Source of the DNA: Sweltsa coloradensis
Taxonomy: Eukaryota; Arthropoda; Insecta; Plecoptera; Chloroperlidae
Assembly (NCBI GenBank): GCA_024449915.1
Contig: JAMZAV010000064.1
Location: forward strand, 620,001 to 684,000
DNA: 64,000 nt
Direction of reading: 5' to 3'
Shown: positions 12,589-23,297 of the stretch, in pieces
Layout of the letters: every line of letters begins with the position of its first letter
How positions within the stretch are numbered: position 1 is the first letter of the stretch
Translations under genes and position numbers: made by a program
Notes under the pieces: generated by a model
Databases searched by the model: none
Told to the model about the DNA's origin: nothing
Seen by the model: only the letters and a program-made list of their open reading frames with translations

Positions 12589-12720
12589 AGGAAGCCGCGC
12601 GATGCGATGGAGGATCATTCGCTCCAGAGTGAAGTACTGCTGGAGACATCTTCCAACAACAGGCGGTGCCAGCGCCTGGTCCGCAGACTCGAAGAGAGGG
12701 CGGATGAACGATTAATATGA
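12589..12720 (+). other. Short GC-rich coding-like segment, unassigned
   Basis: One frame is open between stops at 12586 and 12718 and has a coding-like composition rich in Arg, Glu and Leu. It includes MEDHSLQSEVLLE from an ATG at 12607 and RLVRRLEERADERL near the end. It is much more GC-rich than its surroundings. It could be an exon end or the remnant of a transposon protein. I recognise no family, and the opposite strand is also open, so coding status is uncertain. Confidence 0.25.
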
Positions 12721-12954
12721 GAGTGCTGTAATGTATGGCAACTGCAACCATAAATTCGACCACGGAGCATCATATGAGCTTCTTGTTCCTGTGTTGGTAA
12801 TTTTAGTTTTATTTTTGTCATAGGCCTAGATTCTTATTTTTTGTGTATCTATCATGTATGTTTGTGCGCAATATATCGTAGAACGTATGTGTTTAGTTGT
12901 GGAAATACTCTGTATCGTTCACAATGTATACGTAAAGAAAACCAGGAGAAGAAT

Positions 12955-13155
12955 TTGGATCAGAGCATGGTTCTGCTGATCGTAAAAGGTGGGAATCTAG
13001 AGTGTTAGCCCATCTTGCAAACATCTAGAACAAAAGTTATTTTTATAGCTCCCCGAAACTGGAGGCGAGCTGTGGCCGTCAACGTGATTACCTGTCCCCC
13101 TTCCCTCCCCTTATCTATGGCTGGTTGTAACCAGCACGGTTGGAGCGCCCGTATA
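12955..13155 (-). repeat. Dispersed repeat family D, reversed and internally deleted copy
   Basis: The reverse complement matches family D tail and body: CAGAGCATGG, then CTCCCCGAAACT and the GGCTGGTTGTAACCAGCA region. The Asp-rich GTC/ATC part of the other copies is missing. A head fragment (TTTATTTGGATTAAGG...CGCGTCAA) lies separately at 13650-13678. Confidence 0.7.
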
Positions 13156-14712
13156 CAAAATATTGGGACAGACTTGGAGAACACAGACGTTTACGGTAGG
13201 CCTTCTTCATACTTGGTTTAATCTGGTCTTTGGTGACAGCAAATAAACAAGGTAGAGACCTCGTTGCATTTAATGTAAAAGTCAACCATATTCAACCAAT
13301 CAGAGACGAGCACCGCTCCACGTCCAATAAACAGCAAGGTGACGATAGACGACCTTGATATTTCCAGAAAGCTGTGTACTTTTATTTGTGTTTTTTTTTT
13401 GTTTTTGTTTATGTTTAGCCTACCATGTGCCTTTCAGACTGTCATATAATTCGTAAACGATACAATTTGCTAGTGAAGAATGTGATGACAATTGTTTCTA
13501 ATTCCATCTGTTTTGTTAATGAACTGTTTGTGATACAACTTGGAATATAGGACAAACAAACTAGTACTACTACTGTGACAAAACCTCCTCAGAATACTCC
13601 AACAGAAGAGTTAACCTTTAACCTAAAGGTGTTTAGCTATATGTTTTTAGTTTATTTGGATTAAGGGCGCGTCAAGTTTAGGTACAATAACTACTGGTCC
13701 AATGCCTGTAGATAAGAAAGTTCATATAGTTTGTCTTATTAACTTGCAACCATTTGGAGGATGTGTATTGTGTAAGCATGAAGAGTACATGAACATCTAC
13801 GAAAACATGCACGAAAAAGTCTGCGAAATTTAAAATATCACATCCCGTTAAATAGAACTAAATAAAGTACTACCTAGTTTGGTTATGAATAATCGTCCCT
13901 TCGCTCGAAGTCCGGATGAAAACTAGAAGAATCGTGCATGACGTCTAGGCAAGTATCTTGATTTAAATGTTTCCGATAGTAACGATGGATATTATCAACA
14001 TTTAACACATCAAACTAGCAAAGTCAAGTTCATTGTAGGAATTAGTTTGTTGAACTTTTCACCGCACTTAAAAAATTAAATGATTATACCAATTTAAACA
14101 ATATTTCGACGACTTGTCAGCCATCTTCAACTAATTTTTGACGGGTTGACATAATAACAAAAACAAAAATTTAAACAAACACTGTCATCTCTTTGGCCAA
14201 AAATATGCCAACATAACAAAAAATTTAATAAGTAGTTGAAGCAGAGTCGATAAAACGGGGAAACTTCTTTATTGACTCTTGTTGAGGTAAGTTGTTGCCA
14301 GCCATCAATAGTTTAAAAAACATCAAAACTACGCAATGAGCTATGGCTGGCGAATAACAAACACATTTCAAATTGCAGCAAGATCAATATTGGTAATACT
14401 ATAAAATTGCTAGTAACATACTTGAAACCCTCGATTATGCGAATTAGTTGCATAGAGAATAATAGAAGAGTCGTTACAATTCACATAATGGTGGTTCTCA
14501 AACACATTATCTGCTAGTCTAGAATATATGGGCGCATAATAGGCCAAGGTCGGCATGGTAGGTAATTCACGAACTCTCCCCCCCCCCCGCCAACATATCA
14601 CCACAGCCAACTTAAGTAGCCGCGTGGACTATACTTAAGTAGGTACTCAAGTCAAGTAGGTAAGATTACCTCAGTCACCGACTTAAGTAGGCAGCGCAGA
14701 CATAGTATAAGT
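13156..14712. other. AT-rich unassigned sequence
   Basis: No gene supported. It includes the family D head fragment near 13650-13678 and a C run at 14580-14588. Nothing else was recognised on either strand. Confidence 0.5.
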
Positions 14713-15209
14713 CTAGGAAATTTCGCAAACGATTTTTCAGGCGCGCTGCTGGATGAGCGTAATTTTTTTGAAACGAAAAAAAGCGTATAATTGCGATTTT
14801 CATAAGAAATAATTTTTCTATTACGCTCAAATTTCACACGAATATATAAATTCATAAAATTAAGGAAATGTGAAAAATCATTACAATCGGATAAAGCATG
14901 TAGGTGTTATAAGTCGAAGAAATTTAAAAAATCGAACAAAATCGTAAAATTGCGATTTGAATGAGAAATATATTTTCAATTGCGCTCAAAATGTGGCAGT
15001 TCTAAGTTTAGAGATTTCGAAGGCCTCCAGAAAATTTCATCGCAATTGGAGTATCGGTTAAGCCGGAATCGTGTTAACAGACACACAAAAATACAAAAAA
15101 AGAAAATGAAAAAGAAAAAGAAAGAAAGAAAGAAAGAAAAAAAACATTACGTATTTTTGTCTCCAGTATATTGAATGGAATCTTCGCTTCGCTCGCTACG
15201 CTCATCCAA
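14713..15209 (-). mobile_element. Helentron-like non-autonomous element, subfamily A, copy 1
   Basis: The 3' end lies at low coordinate (CTAGG at 14713, hairpin stem decayed) and the 5' end at CGCTCATCCAA (15199-15209). The interior holds the shared block resembling AAATTTCATCGCAATTGG, followed by an A/G-rich simple repeat. No transposase or helicase is encoded, and short Lys-rich open frames come from the simple repeat. Confidence 0.68.
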
Positions 15210-15414
15210 AAAAAGTCATTGGGCCTTTAAAATAAATATGAACCCAATGAAAAGCATGTCTTCTCGCCAATCAATTAGTGTAGGTCTATTGTGGGGGTGG
15301 TATTAGTATATCTACAGTAACCTCTATGTGAACTCTCTATGGCGATAAAGAGTACCTTAAGAGGGTTTTGGGGCTTTAGCAACTCCCCCGAAATCTGTCA
15401 ATAATTATTTTTTA

Positions 15415-16185
15415 CTAGGAAAACGCTTAAGTCCCGCCGCGTTGTTGGATGAGCGTAATTGGTGTATTGAGCTGCCATGTGTAACGCGGATTTTCTGTTG
15501 TTCTGTGGAAAAATCATTACAAAGTTGAAGATTTTTTTAAAAATTTAATTAAATTAAATACAAAATTAACTTAAATTTTAAATTCTTTTGATAAATCGTA
15601 ATTTAAAAAAAGAAAAAATCGTAAAATTGCGATTTTTATAAGAAATAATTATTCGATTGCGCTTAAATTTAACACGAATATATTAATTCATAAAATTAAG
15701 GTTCTGTGAAAAAATCATTACTATAGGATAAAGCATGTAGATGTTATAAGTCAAAGAATTGTTTAAAAAAAGAAAAAAAAAAAAAATTTCGATTTTCACG
15801 AGAAATAATTTTTCGATTGTGCTCAAATTTCACAAGAATATCTTAATTCATAAAATTAAGGTTCTGTGAAAAAATCATTAAAATCGGATTTAGCATGTAG
15901 GTGTTAAAAGTCGAAGAAATCTATTAAAAATCGAAAAAAATCGTAAAATAGCGATTTTCATGAGAAATAATTTTTCGATTGCGCTCAAAAACGTGGCAGT
16001 TCTAAGTTCAGAGATTTCGAAGGCCTCCACAAAATTTCATTGCTATTAAAGTATCGGTTTAGCCGGAATCGTGCTGACAAACACACACAAATACAGAAAA
16101 GAAAAAAAAACATTCCGGATTTTTTTCTCCAGTGTAGTGAAATGGAATCTTCGCTTCGCTCTCTACGCTCGCTACGCTCATCCAA
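15415..16185 (-). mobile_element. Helentron-like element, subfamily A, copy 2
   Basis: This full-length copy has CTAGGAAAACGC at 15415, a hairpin stem AACGC/GCGTT, inner inverted repeat TTGGATGAGCG, and the 5' end CGCTCATCCAA (to 16185). An internal AT-rich segment containing GGTTCTGTGAAAAAATCATT is tandemly duplicated (near 15700 and 15860), lengthening the copy relative to others. The ends fit insertion between two T residues, seen from the minus strand. No genes. Confidence 0.72.
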
Positions 16186-16329
16186 CGAGGTAGGCCTATG
16201 ACTCTGTGGGTAGATGTTTTGATAGTCGGGTCGCGTTCGAGTGCTAAACTGCTTCGGGTTTGTGGGTCGGGTCGGGAAAACACGGCCGATCTTTTTACTA
16301 AATGTACTTTTAGAACTAGGACTATAGGA

Positions 16330-16912
16330 CTAGGAAAACGCTCAAGTCCCGCCGCGTTGTTGGATGAGCGTAATTGGTGCATTGAGCTGCCATGTGTTAC
16401 GCGGATTTTCTGTTGTTCTGTGAAAAAACCATTACTTAGTCGAAGATTTTTTTTTTAAAATTAAATTTAATAAAAAATCAACTTTATTTTTTTAATTAAT
16501 CGTAATTTTTAAAAAGAAAAAAATCGTAAAATTGCAATTTTCATAAGAAATAGTAATTTGATTGCGCTAAAATTTACCACAAATATATTAATTCATAAAA
16601 TTAAGGTTCTGTGAAAAAATAATTACAATAGGATAAAGCATGTAGGTGTTATAAGTCAAAGAATTTTTTTAAAATTCGAAAAAAATCGTAAAATTGCGTT
16701 TTTTATGAGAAAAAATTTCCCGATTGCGCTCAAAAACGTGGCAGTTCTAAGTTCAGAGATTTCGAAGGCCTCCATAAAATTTCATCACAATCGGAGTATC
16801 GGTTTAGCCGGAATCGAGTTAACAAACACACAAAAATACAAAAAAAAAGAAAAAAAGGAAAAAAAACATTCCGGATTTTTTTCTCCAGTGTAGTGAAATG
16901 GAATCTTCGCTT
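16330..16912 (-). mobile_element. Helentron-like element, subfamily A, copy 3 (5' end broken)
   Basis: It begins with CTAGGAAAACGCTCAAGTCC (16330) and keeps the shared block near 16780-16830. It stops within GAATCTTCGCTT at 16912, just short of the usual terminus, where an inverted copy of its own 3' end has been joined. Confidence 0.7.
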
Positions 16913-17353
16913 ACAACACTAACAACAGAAAATCCGCATAACACATGGCAGCTCAATGCACCAATTACGCTCATCCAACAACGCGGCGGGACTTAAGCGT
17001 TTTTGGATGAGCGTAATTGGTGCATTGAGCTGCCATGTGTTATGCGGATTTTCTATTCTGTGAAAAAATCACAATCTAAGTTGATTTTTTTTTAATTAAA
17101 TTAAATTAAATTAAATAAAAAAAATAACTTAAATTTTTAATTTTTAATCAATCGCAATTTTTTAAAAAGGAAAAAATCGTTAAATTGCAATTTTCATAAG
17201 AAATAAAAATTTGATAGCGCTCAGATTTCACACGAATATATTAATTCATAAAATTAAGGTTCAGAGAAAAAATCATTACGATCGGATAAAGCATGTAGGG
17301 GCTATAAGCCAAAGAAATTTTAAAAATCGAAAAAAGTCGTAAAATTGCGATTT
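16913..17353. mobile_element. Rearranged subfamily A pieces: inverted head plus headless copy
   Basis: From 16913 to about 17000 the sequence is the reverse complement of the subfamily A 3' end (CCAATTACGCTCATCC, then GCGGCGGGACTTAAGCG). From about 17003 a second partial A copy runs in the usual orientation and ends abruptly at 17353, where a B element starts. Together these make a short palindromic junction around 17000. Confidence 0.65.
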
Positions 17354-18127
17354 TTGGATGAGCGAAGCGAAGACTTCAATTTCACTGACCCCCCAAAAAA
17401 TTTAGCTCGGGTGTTTTTTTTTTTCTTATTTTTTCTTTTTTTTTGTTTTTGTTTTTTGTCTGTTTGTTCGCTCTCTACGGGCAACGGCATATGCGATCTT
17501 GATGAAATTTTGAGGGGACCTTCGAAATCTCTGAACTTAGAGTGTATTGTTTTTAGGTACAATCGAAGAAATATTTCTCATGAATATCGTACTTTTACGA
17601 TTTTTTCGATTTTTAGCGCGATATTTTCGTGACATTTGGGCCGATTCTGCCCAAACGGGTGGGGCTACAACGTTCATATTTCACATGGACATTAAGGTTA
17701 TGGTGATGTGTATTGCTTTTAGAAAGAAAAAGTTGAAAAAATTAGCCAGAATCCATAGAAATAAAGCTTTTAATATAAGTTTTTTGATTTTTTGTGCGAT
17801 ATTTTCGTGACATTTGGGCCGATTCTGACCAAACGGGCGGGGCTAGAACGTTCATATCATACATGGACATTAAGGTTAAGGTGTTATAGTACCTTATGAA
17901 AGAAAAAGTTGAAAAAGTTAGCCAGAATCCATAGAAATAAAGCTTTTAATATAAGTTTTTTACGATAAATAATACCAATTGACAAGAAACAATAGAAACT
18001 TGACAACAATCACCTACAATGCGTAGGCAGCAAAACAAAGCACTTGCAAAAGTAAAGATATCCCACGCAAACTAAAAACTTAAAAAAGCTCATCCATCAA
18101 CGCGGCGGGACTTTAGCGTTTTCCTAG
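17354..18127 (+). mobile_element. Helentron-like element, subfamily B, copy 1
   Basis: The 5' end is TTGGATGAGCGAAGCGAAG (17354). Inside are a T-rich tract, a block with GGCAACGGCATATGCGATC, and two internal repeats carrying CATGGACATTAAGGTTA. The 3' end is GCTCATCCATCAACGCGGCG...GCGTTTTCCTAG (18127). The inner inverted repeat, terminal hairpin and CTAG end match copies at 31563, 49629 and 50888. Confidence 0.72.
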
Positions 18128-18513
18128 TTTAAAGACATTTATCTTTCGATAACGCTCAAATTTTACACGAATATATCAATTCATGAAATAAAGGTTCTGT
18201 GAAAAAATTATTACAATCGAATAAAGTATGTAGGTTTTGTTTGTCATGTTTTGTTAAAAACCGAAAAAAATCGTAAAATTGCGATTTTTATGAGAAATAA
18301 TTTTCCGATTGCGCTCAAAAACGTGGCAGTTCTAAGTTCAGAGATTTCGAAGGCCTCCATAAAATTTCATCGCAATCGGAGTATCGGTTTAGCCGGAATC
18401 GTGTGGACAAACAGACAAAAATACAAAAAAAAGAAAGAAAAAAAAAAACATTCCGGAATTTTTTTCCAGTGTAGTAGAATGGAATCTTCGCTTCGCTCGC
18501 TACGCTCATCCAA
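18128..18513 (-). mobile_element. Truncated subfamily A element abutting element B
   Basis: It keeps the shared internal block and the 5' end CGCTCATCC (18504-18513), but lacks its own 3' hairpin where it meets the CTAG end of the B element at 18127. It looks like an insertion in or fusion with the B terminus. Confidence 0.62.
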
Positions 18514-19044
18514 AAACGCTAAAGTCCAGTCGCGTTGTTGGATTAGCGTAATTGGTGCATTGAGCTGCCATGTGTTATGCGGATTTTCTGTTGTTCTGTG
18601 AAAAATCATTACTAAGTTGAAGATTTTTTAAATTAAATTAAATAAAAACTAATTAACTTTAATTTTTAATTTTTTTAATGAATCGTAATAATTTTTAAAA
18701 TGGAAAAAATCGTAATATTGATATTTTCATAAGAAATAATTATTCAATTGCATACAAATTTTACACGAATATATTAATTCATAAAATTAAGGTTCTGTGA
18801 AAAAATCATTAAAATCGGATAAAGCATGTAGGTGTTATAAGCTGAAGAATTTTTTTAAAAATCGAAAAAAATCGTAAAATTGCGCTTTTAATGAGAAATA
18901 ATAATTTCATCGCAATCGGAGTATCGGTTCAGCCGAAATCGTGTTAACAAACACACAATAATACAAAAAAAAGAAAAACATTCCGGATTTTTTTCTCCAG
19001 TGTAGTGAAATGGAATCTTCGCTTCGCTCGCTACGCTCATCCAA
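18514..19044 (-). mobile_element. Subfamily A element joined head-to-tail to the previous copy
   Basis: AACGCTAAAGTCC...GCGTT follows directly after the previous terminus, without the CTAGG prefix. The copy then runs through the usual AT-rich interior to CGCTCATCCAA at 19044. Head-to-tail joining is expected of rolling-circle elements. Confidence 0.65.
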
Positions 19045-19130
19045 TGAATAGGCCTTTTGAATTTTACTCGTAAAGAATGGTAGGCCTACATTATAATTTT
19101 TCTCCAAATTCATAATCTATTGTCTGGACC

Positions 19131-19385
19131 GGCAACTCCACCAATAGTTTTAGTTTAAGATTAGTTTTAGCTGTTGTCCTCCTTTGTAAATCAGTTTTTT
19201 AACTGAATAGGATAGAGACGTTAAATAAATAAATACAAATAGAAAAATGTACGTTAGTCCTGGACCGGCACCTCCACCAATAATGTACGTAAATCCTGGG
19301 CCGGCACCTTCACCACTAATGTACGTAAATCCTGGACCGGCACCTCCACCAATAAATAAATAAATAAATAAATAAATAAATACAA
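19131..19385. repeat. Minisatellite of a CCGGCACCTCCACC motif plus (TAAA)n
   Basis: Three ~36-bp repeats (19250-19350) each carry a version of CCGGCACCTCCACC, followed by a TAAA microsatellite. A further copy lies near 19130. The reverse complement is the head motif of family G seen at 33045, 40628, 53600 and 60515. Confidence 0.85.
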
Positions 19386-19494
19386 AAATAAAGTAGGACA
19401 GCTGTGCAGATTTGTAATGTAGAGTTGACGACCACTGGATATTTGTTACCTGCTAACTTTGTTGGGGCAAATTTTTATTACAGGTTATCTATCA

Positions 19495-19827
19495 CTAGGC
19501 CGCTTCGCTAACGCTTTTTGCAGTAGAGTTGATGGATGAGCGTAAGGTTGATTATCATTGTCCTAAAAGTACTATTTCTGTGAGAAATATTTCTTCGATT
19601 GTCCCTTAAATCATAACATATCTAAGTTCAGTTATTTTAAACGTTCTCATAAAGTTTCAACAAGATCGGATTAGCCGTTTGCCCGGTCGCGGGCCAAATA
19701 TCGTGAAAATATCGCATTAAAAATTTTTAAAAATCGTAAAAGTACGATATTCATAACAAATATTTCTTCAACCCGAGCTCTTTTTTTTCGGGTATGTGAA
19801 ATTGAAGTCTTCGCTTCGCTCATCCAA
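19495..19827 (-). mobile_element. Helentron-like element, subfamily C, copy 1
   Basis: Bounded by CTAGG (19495) and CGCTTCGCTCATCCAA (to 19827), with the inner inverted repeat GATGGATGAGCG. The interior differs from A and B (CCTAAAAGTAC, CGGTCGCGGGCC), but the AAGTTTCAACAAGATCGG block is recognisable. The same subfamily occurs on the other strand at 62526-62890. Confidence 0.66.
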
Positions 19828-20099
19828 TATTTGAACGTAACATCATTTCATCAGGCAACATTCATCACTCATCTCATTATAAATAAATTGTGTACGATTT
19901 AATTTATATTAAGGATGAGACAGCAAAAACCTGCTTTCCTGCCTCATTCCGAAACTTTTGCCTTCACTCTTTGTAACAGAAAACAATAATACATAAATAA
20001 TTATGAATACAATATAATATACCTTTTATACGATCGATGGACCGTCTATAAAACGAATGGAACACAGGGAAGAGATCATGTCTCCATCGTGCCACTACG
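19828..20099. other. AT-rich spacer
   Basis: Nothing recognised before the LINE remnant that follows. Confidence 0.5.
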
Positions 20100-20640
20100 G
20101 GACTCAGAGAAGTCTATACTATCTATATAAGTATATATCTCAATTACGGAATAACCCTATGGGGTACCTCACTATTATCACAACAAATTTTCATAATCCA
20201 AAAGAGAGCCGTACGAACGATAGTAAAAGCAAATCCAAGAAAAGAAAGAGAAAGAAGAAGATGGATGGGTGCATCTTCACCCAATTAAAAATACTCTCCC
20301 TATTCAGTTTATACATATACGAAGCAGCACTTCACATAAGAAAAAATATACACACCATCCAAACACGAAACCAAACACACCAACACTTGACTCGACTCAA
20401 CACCAAACTAGAACAAAATCACTATAAAACAAAAAAGGGACAATTAAACTCAAAATACATAAAAATTCAAATATACAATAAGATTCCAGAAACAATAAAA
20501 ACATCAAACTCTACAAATATTTTCAAAAAGAGACTCACAGATTTTCTAATTAAAGAACAATACTATAGCTTAAATGAAACCTACACAAATGAGCACGGTA
20601 CTAAAACTAAAAACACTATACCTCTCTAGAATTAAGTTGA
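20100..20640 (+). pseudogene. LINE reverse transcriptase C-terminal remnant
   Basis: One frame gives YLNYGITLWGTS then QKRAVRTIV near 20136-20220, the conserved segment downstream of the catalytic core in many non-LTR retrotransposon proteins. A shifted frame continues with SLYIYEAALHIRKN, TRNQTHQHL, YNKIPETIK and FKKRLTDFLIKEQYYSLNE, the usual C-terminal end, stopping at 20629. A frameshift in a Lys-rich stretch (~20225-20270) separates the two, so the copy is dead. No catalytic YADD box lies in this fragment. It is related in plan to the element at 44420-45630 but clearly diverged. Confidence 0.85.
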
Positions 20641-21430
20641 GTATAATCAAATGTTTAAACTAAACATTATTTCTTCTTGTTCTTACTTATGATATATAGG
20701 CCAAACCCCAAGTCTGGCCACAAAAAGGGTAATACAATATAAAATTATTGTCATCAAAATGTAAAAATTTAACCCAAATAAATATTCTATTTATATATAC
20801 TATCCTTCTTACTAGCTAATGTTCGCAAGGTGGACTTTTCCTCTTGAATCGCTAAATGCAGCGAAATTCACAGACATCCTTTTCCAACTCAAATTTTCAT
20901 TTTAATAAGTTACAGTTTTAAGGTGTTGATAATGATGGATATGCGCGTGTCTATCAGACAACACCCACATTTCAATTAGATGTCTGGTAAGCTTGGAAAA
21001 TTACTACAAATAGTTTGTTTTATGCCATGGCCAGTTACTAAAAGAAATATTATGCAATATTATGAAATGTACTAGTTCTAAGTAGGCCTAGTATATATGT
21101 CGAAAAGTTGATACATTTTGTATAAATTAACTAACCGTTTATTAGCTGAGAGATTTAATAGGTACTATCAGTTACGTCTAACTATAGCTCTCTGAACATT
21201 ACACTGCTAGTAAATGGCACAGATTTTATTGGATCATCTATCAAACAAAAGTAGTTTATAGCGTAGAAAATGTCTACGAAACGAATTAAATCATGTATGT
21301 ACTATACCTGTCTACTGCTTTCGCTGAGAATTCTGTAGTAAACTATAAACATGGTACGTCAGATGGATGTATTTCTCTCTGTGAATACAGTCTGGAATCA
21401 GGAGTAACTATGGATTTCCAACAATGATTA
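20641..21430. other. Mostly unassigned AT-rich sequence with a family D tail
   Basis: The GCAAGGTGGACTTTTCC tail of family D lies at 20828-20845. No genes were recognised. Confidence 0.5.
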
Positions 21431-21530
21431 TGTTTGGTCAGTGTCTCTAGTTGGTCATTGTTCGCTCTTTGGATGCGTCGGCGCCAACAGAGATGGTTTG
21501 GTCTGCTTTTAATTAAGGTATCCCACTGAA
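21431..21530 (+). repeat. Dispersed repeat family H, copy 1
   Basis: CTCTAGTTGGTCATTGTTCG followed by GTCGGCGCCAACAGAG recurs in diverged form at 29640-29735 and reversed at 50690-50755. It is about 90 bp long. The class is unknown. Confidence 0.65.
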
Positions 21531-21754
21531 AATAAGTTAGGCCTACTTTTGTCACTGAATGCGTAGGCTTTAAATACGAATTTATTAATTTACAAATACG
21601 AATTTGTCTAAAAAAAACATCAAGAAAAATGTTGTTTACGAAAATAAAAAAAATTAAAAATTAAATCGTGTATTATCTGTCCACAGTTTCGAACAATCGA
21701 CCCTTCGCAGGAAGTACAGTAGAAAACTATAAACAGACCTCTTATCTACCGACA

Positions 21755-22020
21755 GTGTTGGCTCGAGCGCTAAGCGCTCGACTCTGATTCGGGAGGTCCC
21801 GGGTTCGAATCCCGTCGAGACCGGCAATCCTGACTGAAGGTTTTTTCCGAGGTTTTCCTCAGTCGTTAATGCGAATGCAAGGGATTGAGTCTTTTTAAAT
21901 AGCCCTCGGACATCTCTTTACAATAATTGTCCTATCCGCAATATACTTAGTTACTGAAGAGGGTCACGTCGGTTAAATCTGATGTGTATACCTTACAGCG
22001 GGCATCCTACAAATTTTTTT
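21755..22020 (+). mobile_element. tRNA-derived SINE, copy 1
   Basis: The head has an A-box-like TGGCTCGAGCG and a B box GGTTCGAATCC, with an anticodon-like loop CTCTGAT between them. No matching 7-bp acceptor stem can be formed, so it is not a functional tRNA gene. The body (GGTTTTCCTCAGT, GGGATTGAGTC, CTGAAGAGGGT) recurs at 61030-61225 and partly at 62938-63110. It ends in a T-rich tail near 22020. Confidence 0.72.
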
Positions 22021-22224
22021 TATACCTCTAATCAGGTGGATTTATTTCAGTTTGTGAATACTTTCTGGGATTAGAGTTACTATGGATTTTTGAACAATGA
22101 GAACGTCAAAATAGCGATGATGATCATAGATACTAAATATAGATATAGTACAAGGTACACTGAATCTCTTTGCGAACTTTCAGGGCGAAGGGTACATAAG
22201 CTTGGCCTTTCTATACTTTTGATT

Positions 22225-22272
22225 GTGTAAGGTTTGGCTGTACGATACAAGTTTTTTGTTATGTGTGGGAAA
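22225..22272 (-). repeat. Fragment of the element I hairpin terminus
   Basis: TGTGTAAGGTTTGGCTGTA and the following TACAAGTTTTTTGTTATGTGTG match the outer end of the hairpins at 38089-38499 and 57788-58168. The fragment stands alone, which suggests the hairpin can exist as a separate MITE. Confidence 0.7.
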
Positions 22273-22379
22273 AGTAAAACTATTACAATAGCTATGTGCG
22301 TGTCTTTATTGTTATCCTCACGAACGACATGATAAACTACAACCGGTAGTAGAAGAAGTAGAGCAACCAATAGCTGTAG

Positions 22380-23065
22380 CTCTAGTTAGTGGCATGTGCA
22401 CTCGTGGACAGAACTATAACATCCCAAAACCAACATACGTAAAATTGCTTGAATAATACATCTTATTTGAAATCCTAGAGTTAATTTCATTAAGTACATA
22501 CTGGCGACGAAAACTGAATTTGGTTTAGTAACGTCACTAATTTGGTTTAGTAACGAACGTTAACTGGGAATAAACGAGCCTTGAACAAAGATTTCAGGAA
22601 TGCAATTGTGCAAGTTCTTGGCCAAGTTTCTGGTTCAATGCCCACGGCAAAAACATGGTTTTTAATGACAAGCCATATTCAGTAGCTCATAGGAATTTCC
22701 CCCAACCACCGGGATACTTGATTAACATGTCCTCTAAATCACCTGCTACAGCCGTAACGAGCTACCACCACAAAATAATAAAATAACGGCCTCTAAGGCA
22801 TGTACTAGGGTCTAATTGAGGGAACACACGGCTTTATGCGCTCCCGAACAACCTAGTGCTCCATTACCCCGCTAATAACGTGAAGGCTGAAGGGCCCCCA
22901 TAATCCTCACAAGCTCATATTAAGAGCTACATGGCTACTTCATTACGTCGATAAGTTATACACACCGATAAAATGTTTAGAAAAATATTTCAAAGGTTTA
23001 AAATATGCGCCAGCTATCTGTAGGCCTCTTAAATGTTTTCTATAAAAAGAGTTTATTGGCCCGGA
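22380..23065. other. Unassigned sequence
   Basis: No gene, repeat or terminal structure was recognised on either strand. Confidence 0.5.
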
Positions 23066-23068
23066 ACA

Positions 23069-23272
23069 ATATTAAAATGTAAATTAAAAACTTGTGACCA
23101 AGGCCACTATACTTACTTAAAAACGAATTTTCGGGTGAACCTTCCTCACCCATCATCAGGTTGATGCCGACTGGTTCCCTCACTGATGATGGGAGAGGAA
23201 GGTTCACCCGAAAATTTGTTTTTAAGTAAGTAGTGGCCTTGGTCATAAGTTTTTAATTTACGTTTTACTATT
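23069..23272. mobile_element. Hairpin MITE with ~85-bp arms
   Basis: The left arm (about 23069-23154) and right arm (about 23183-23272) are near-perfect reverse complements. They include CCAAGGCCACTA...TACTTAC and GGTGAACCTTCCTC. The loop is about 28 bp. A TTGA microsatellite follows at 23278-23297. No coding capacity. Confidence 0.88.
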
Positions 23273-23297
23273 AAATGTTGATTGATTGATTGATTGG

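Noticed and set aside
17320..17562. Lys- and Phe-rich small proteins at element ends
   Set aside because: Produced by A- and T-rich simple repeats inside Helentron-like elements.
21755..21830. Possible functional tRNA gene (anticodon-like CTG loop, good B box)
   Set aside because: No 7-bp acceptor stem pairs, and the segment leads straight into a SINE body repeated elsewhere.
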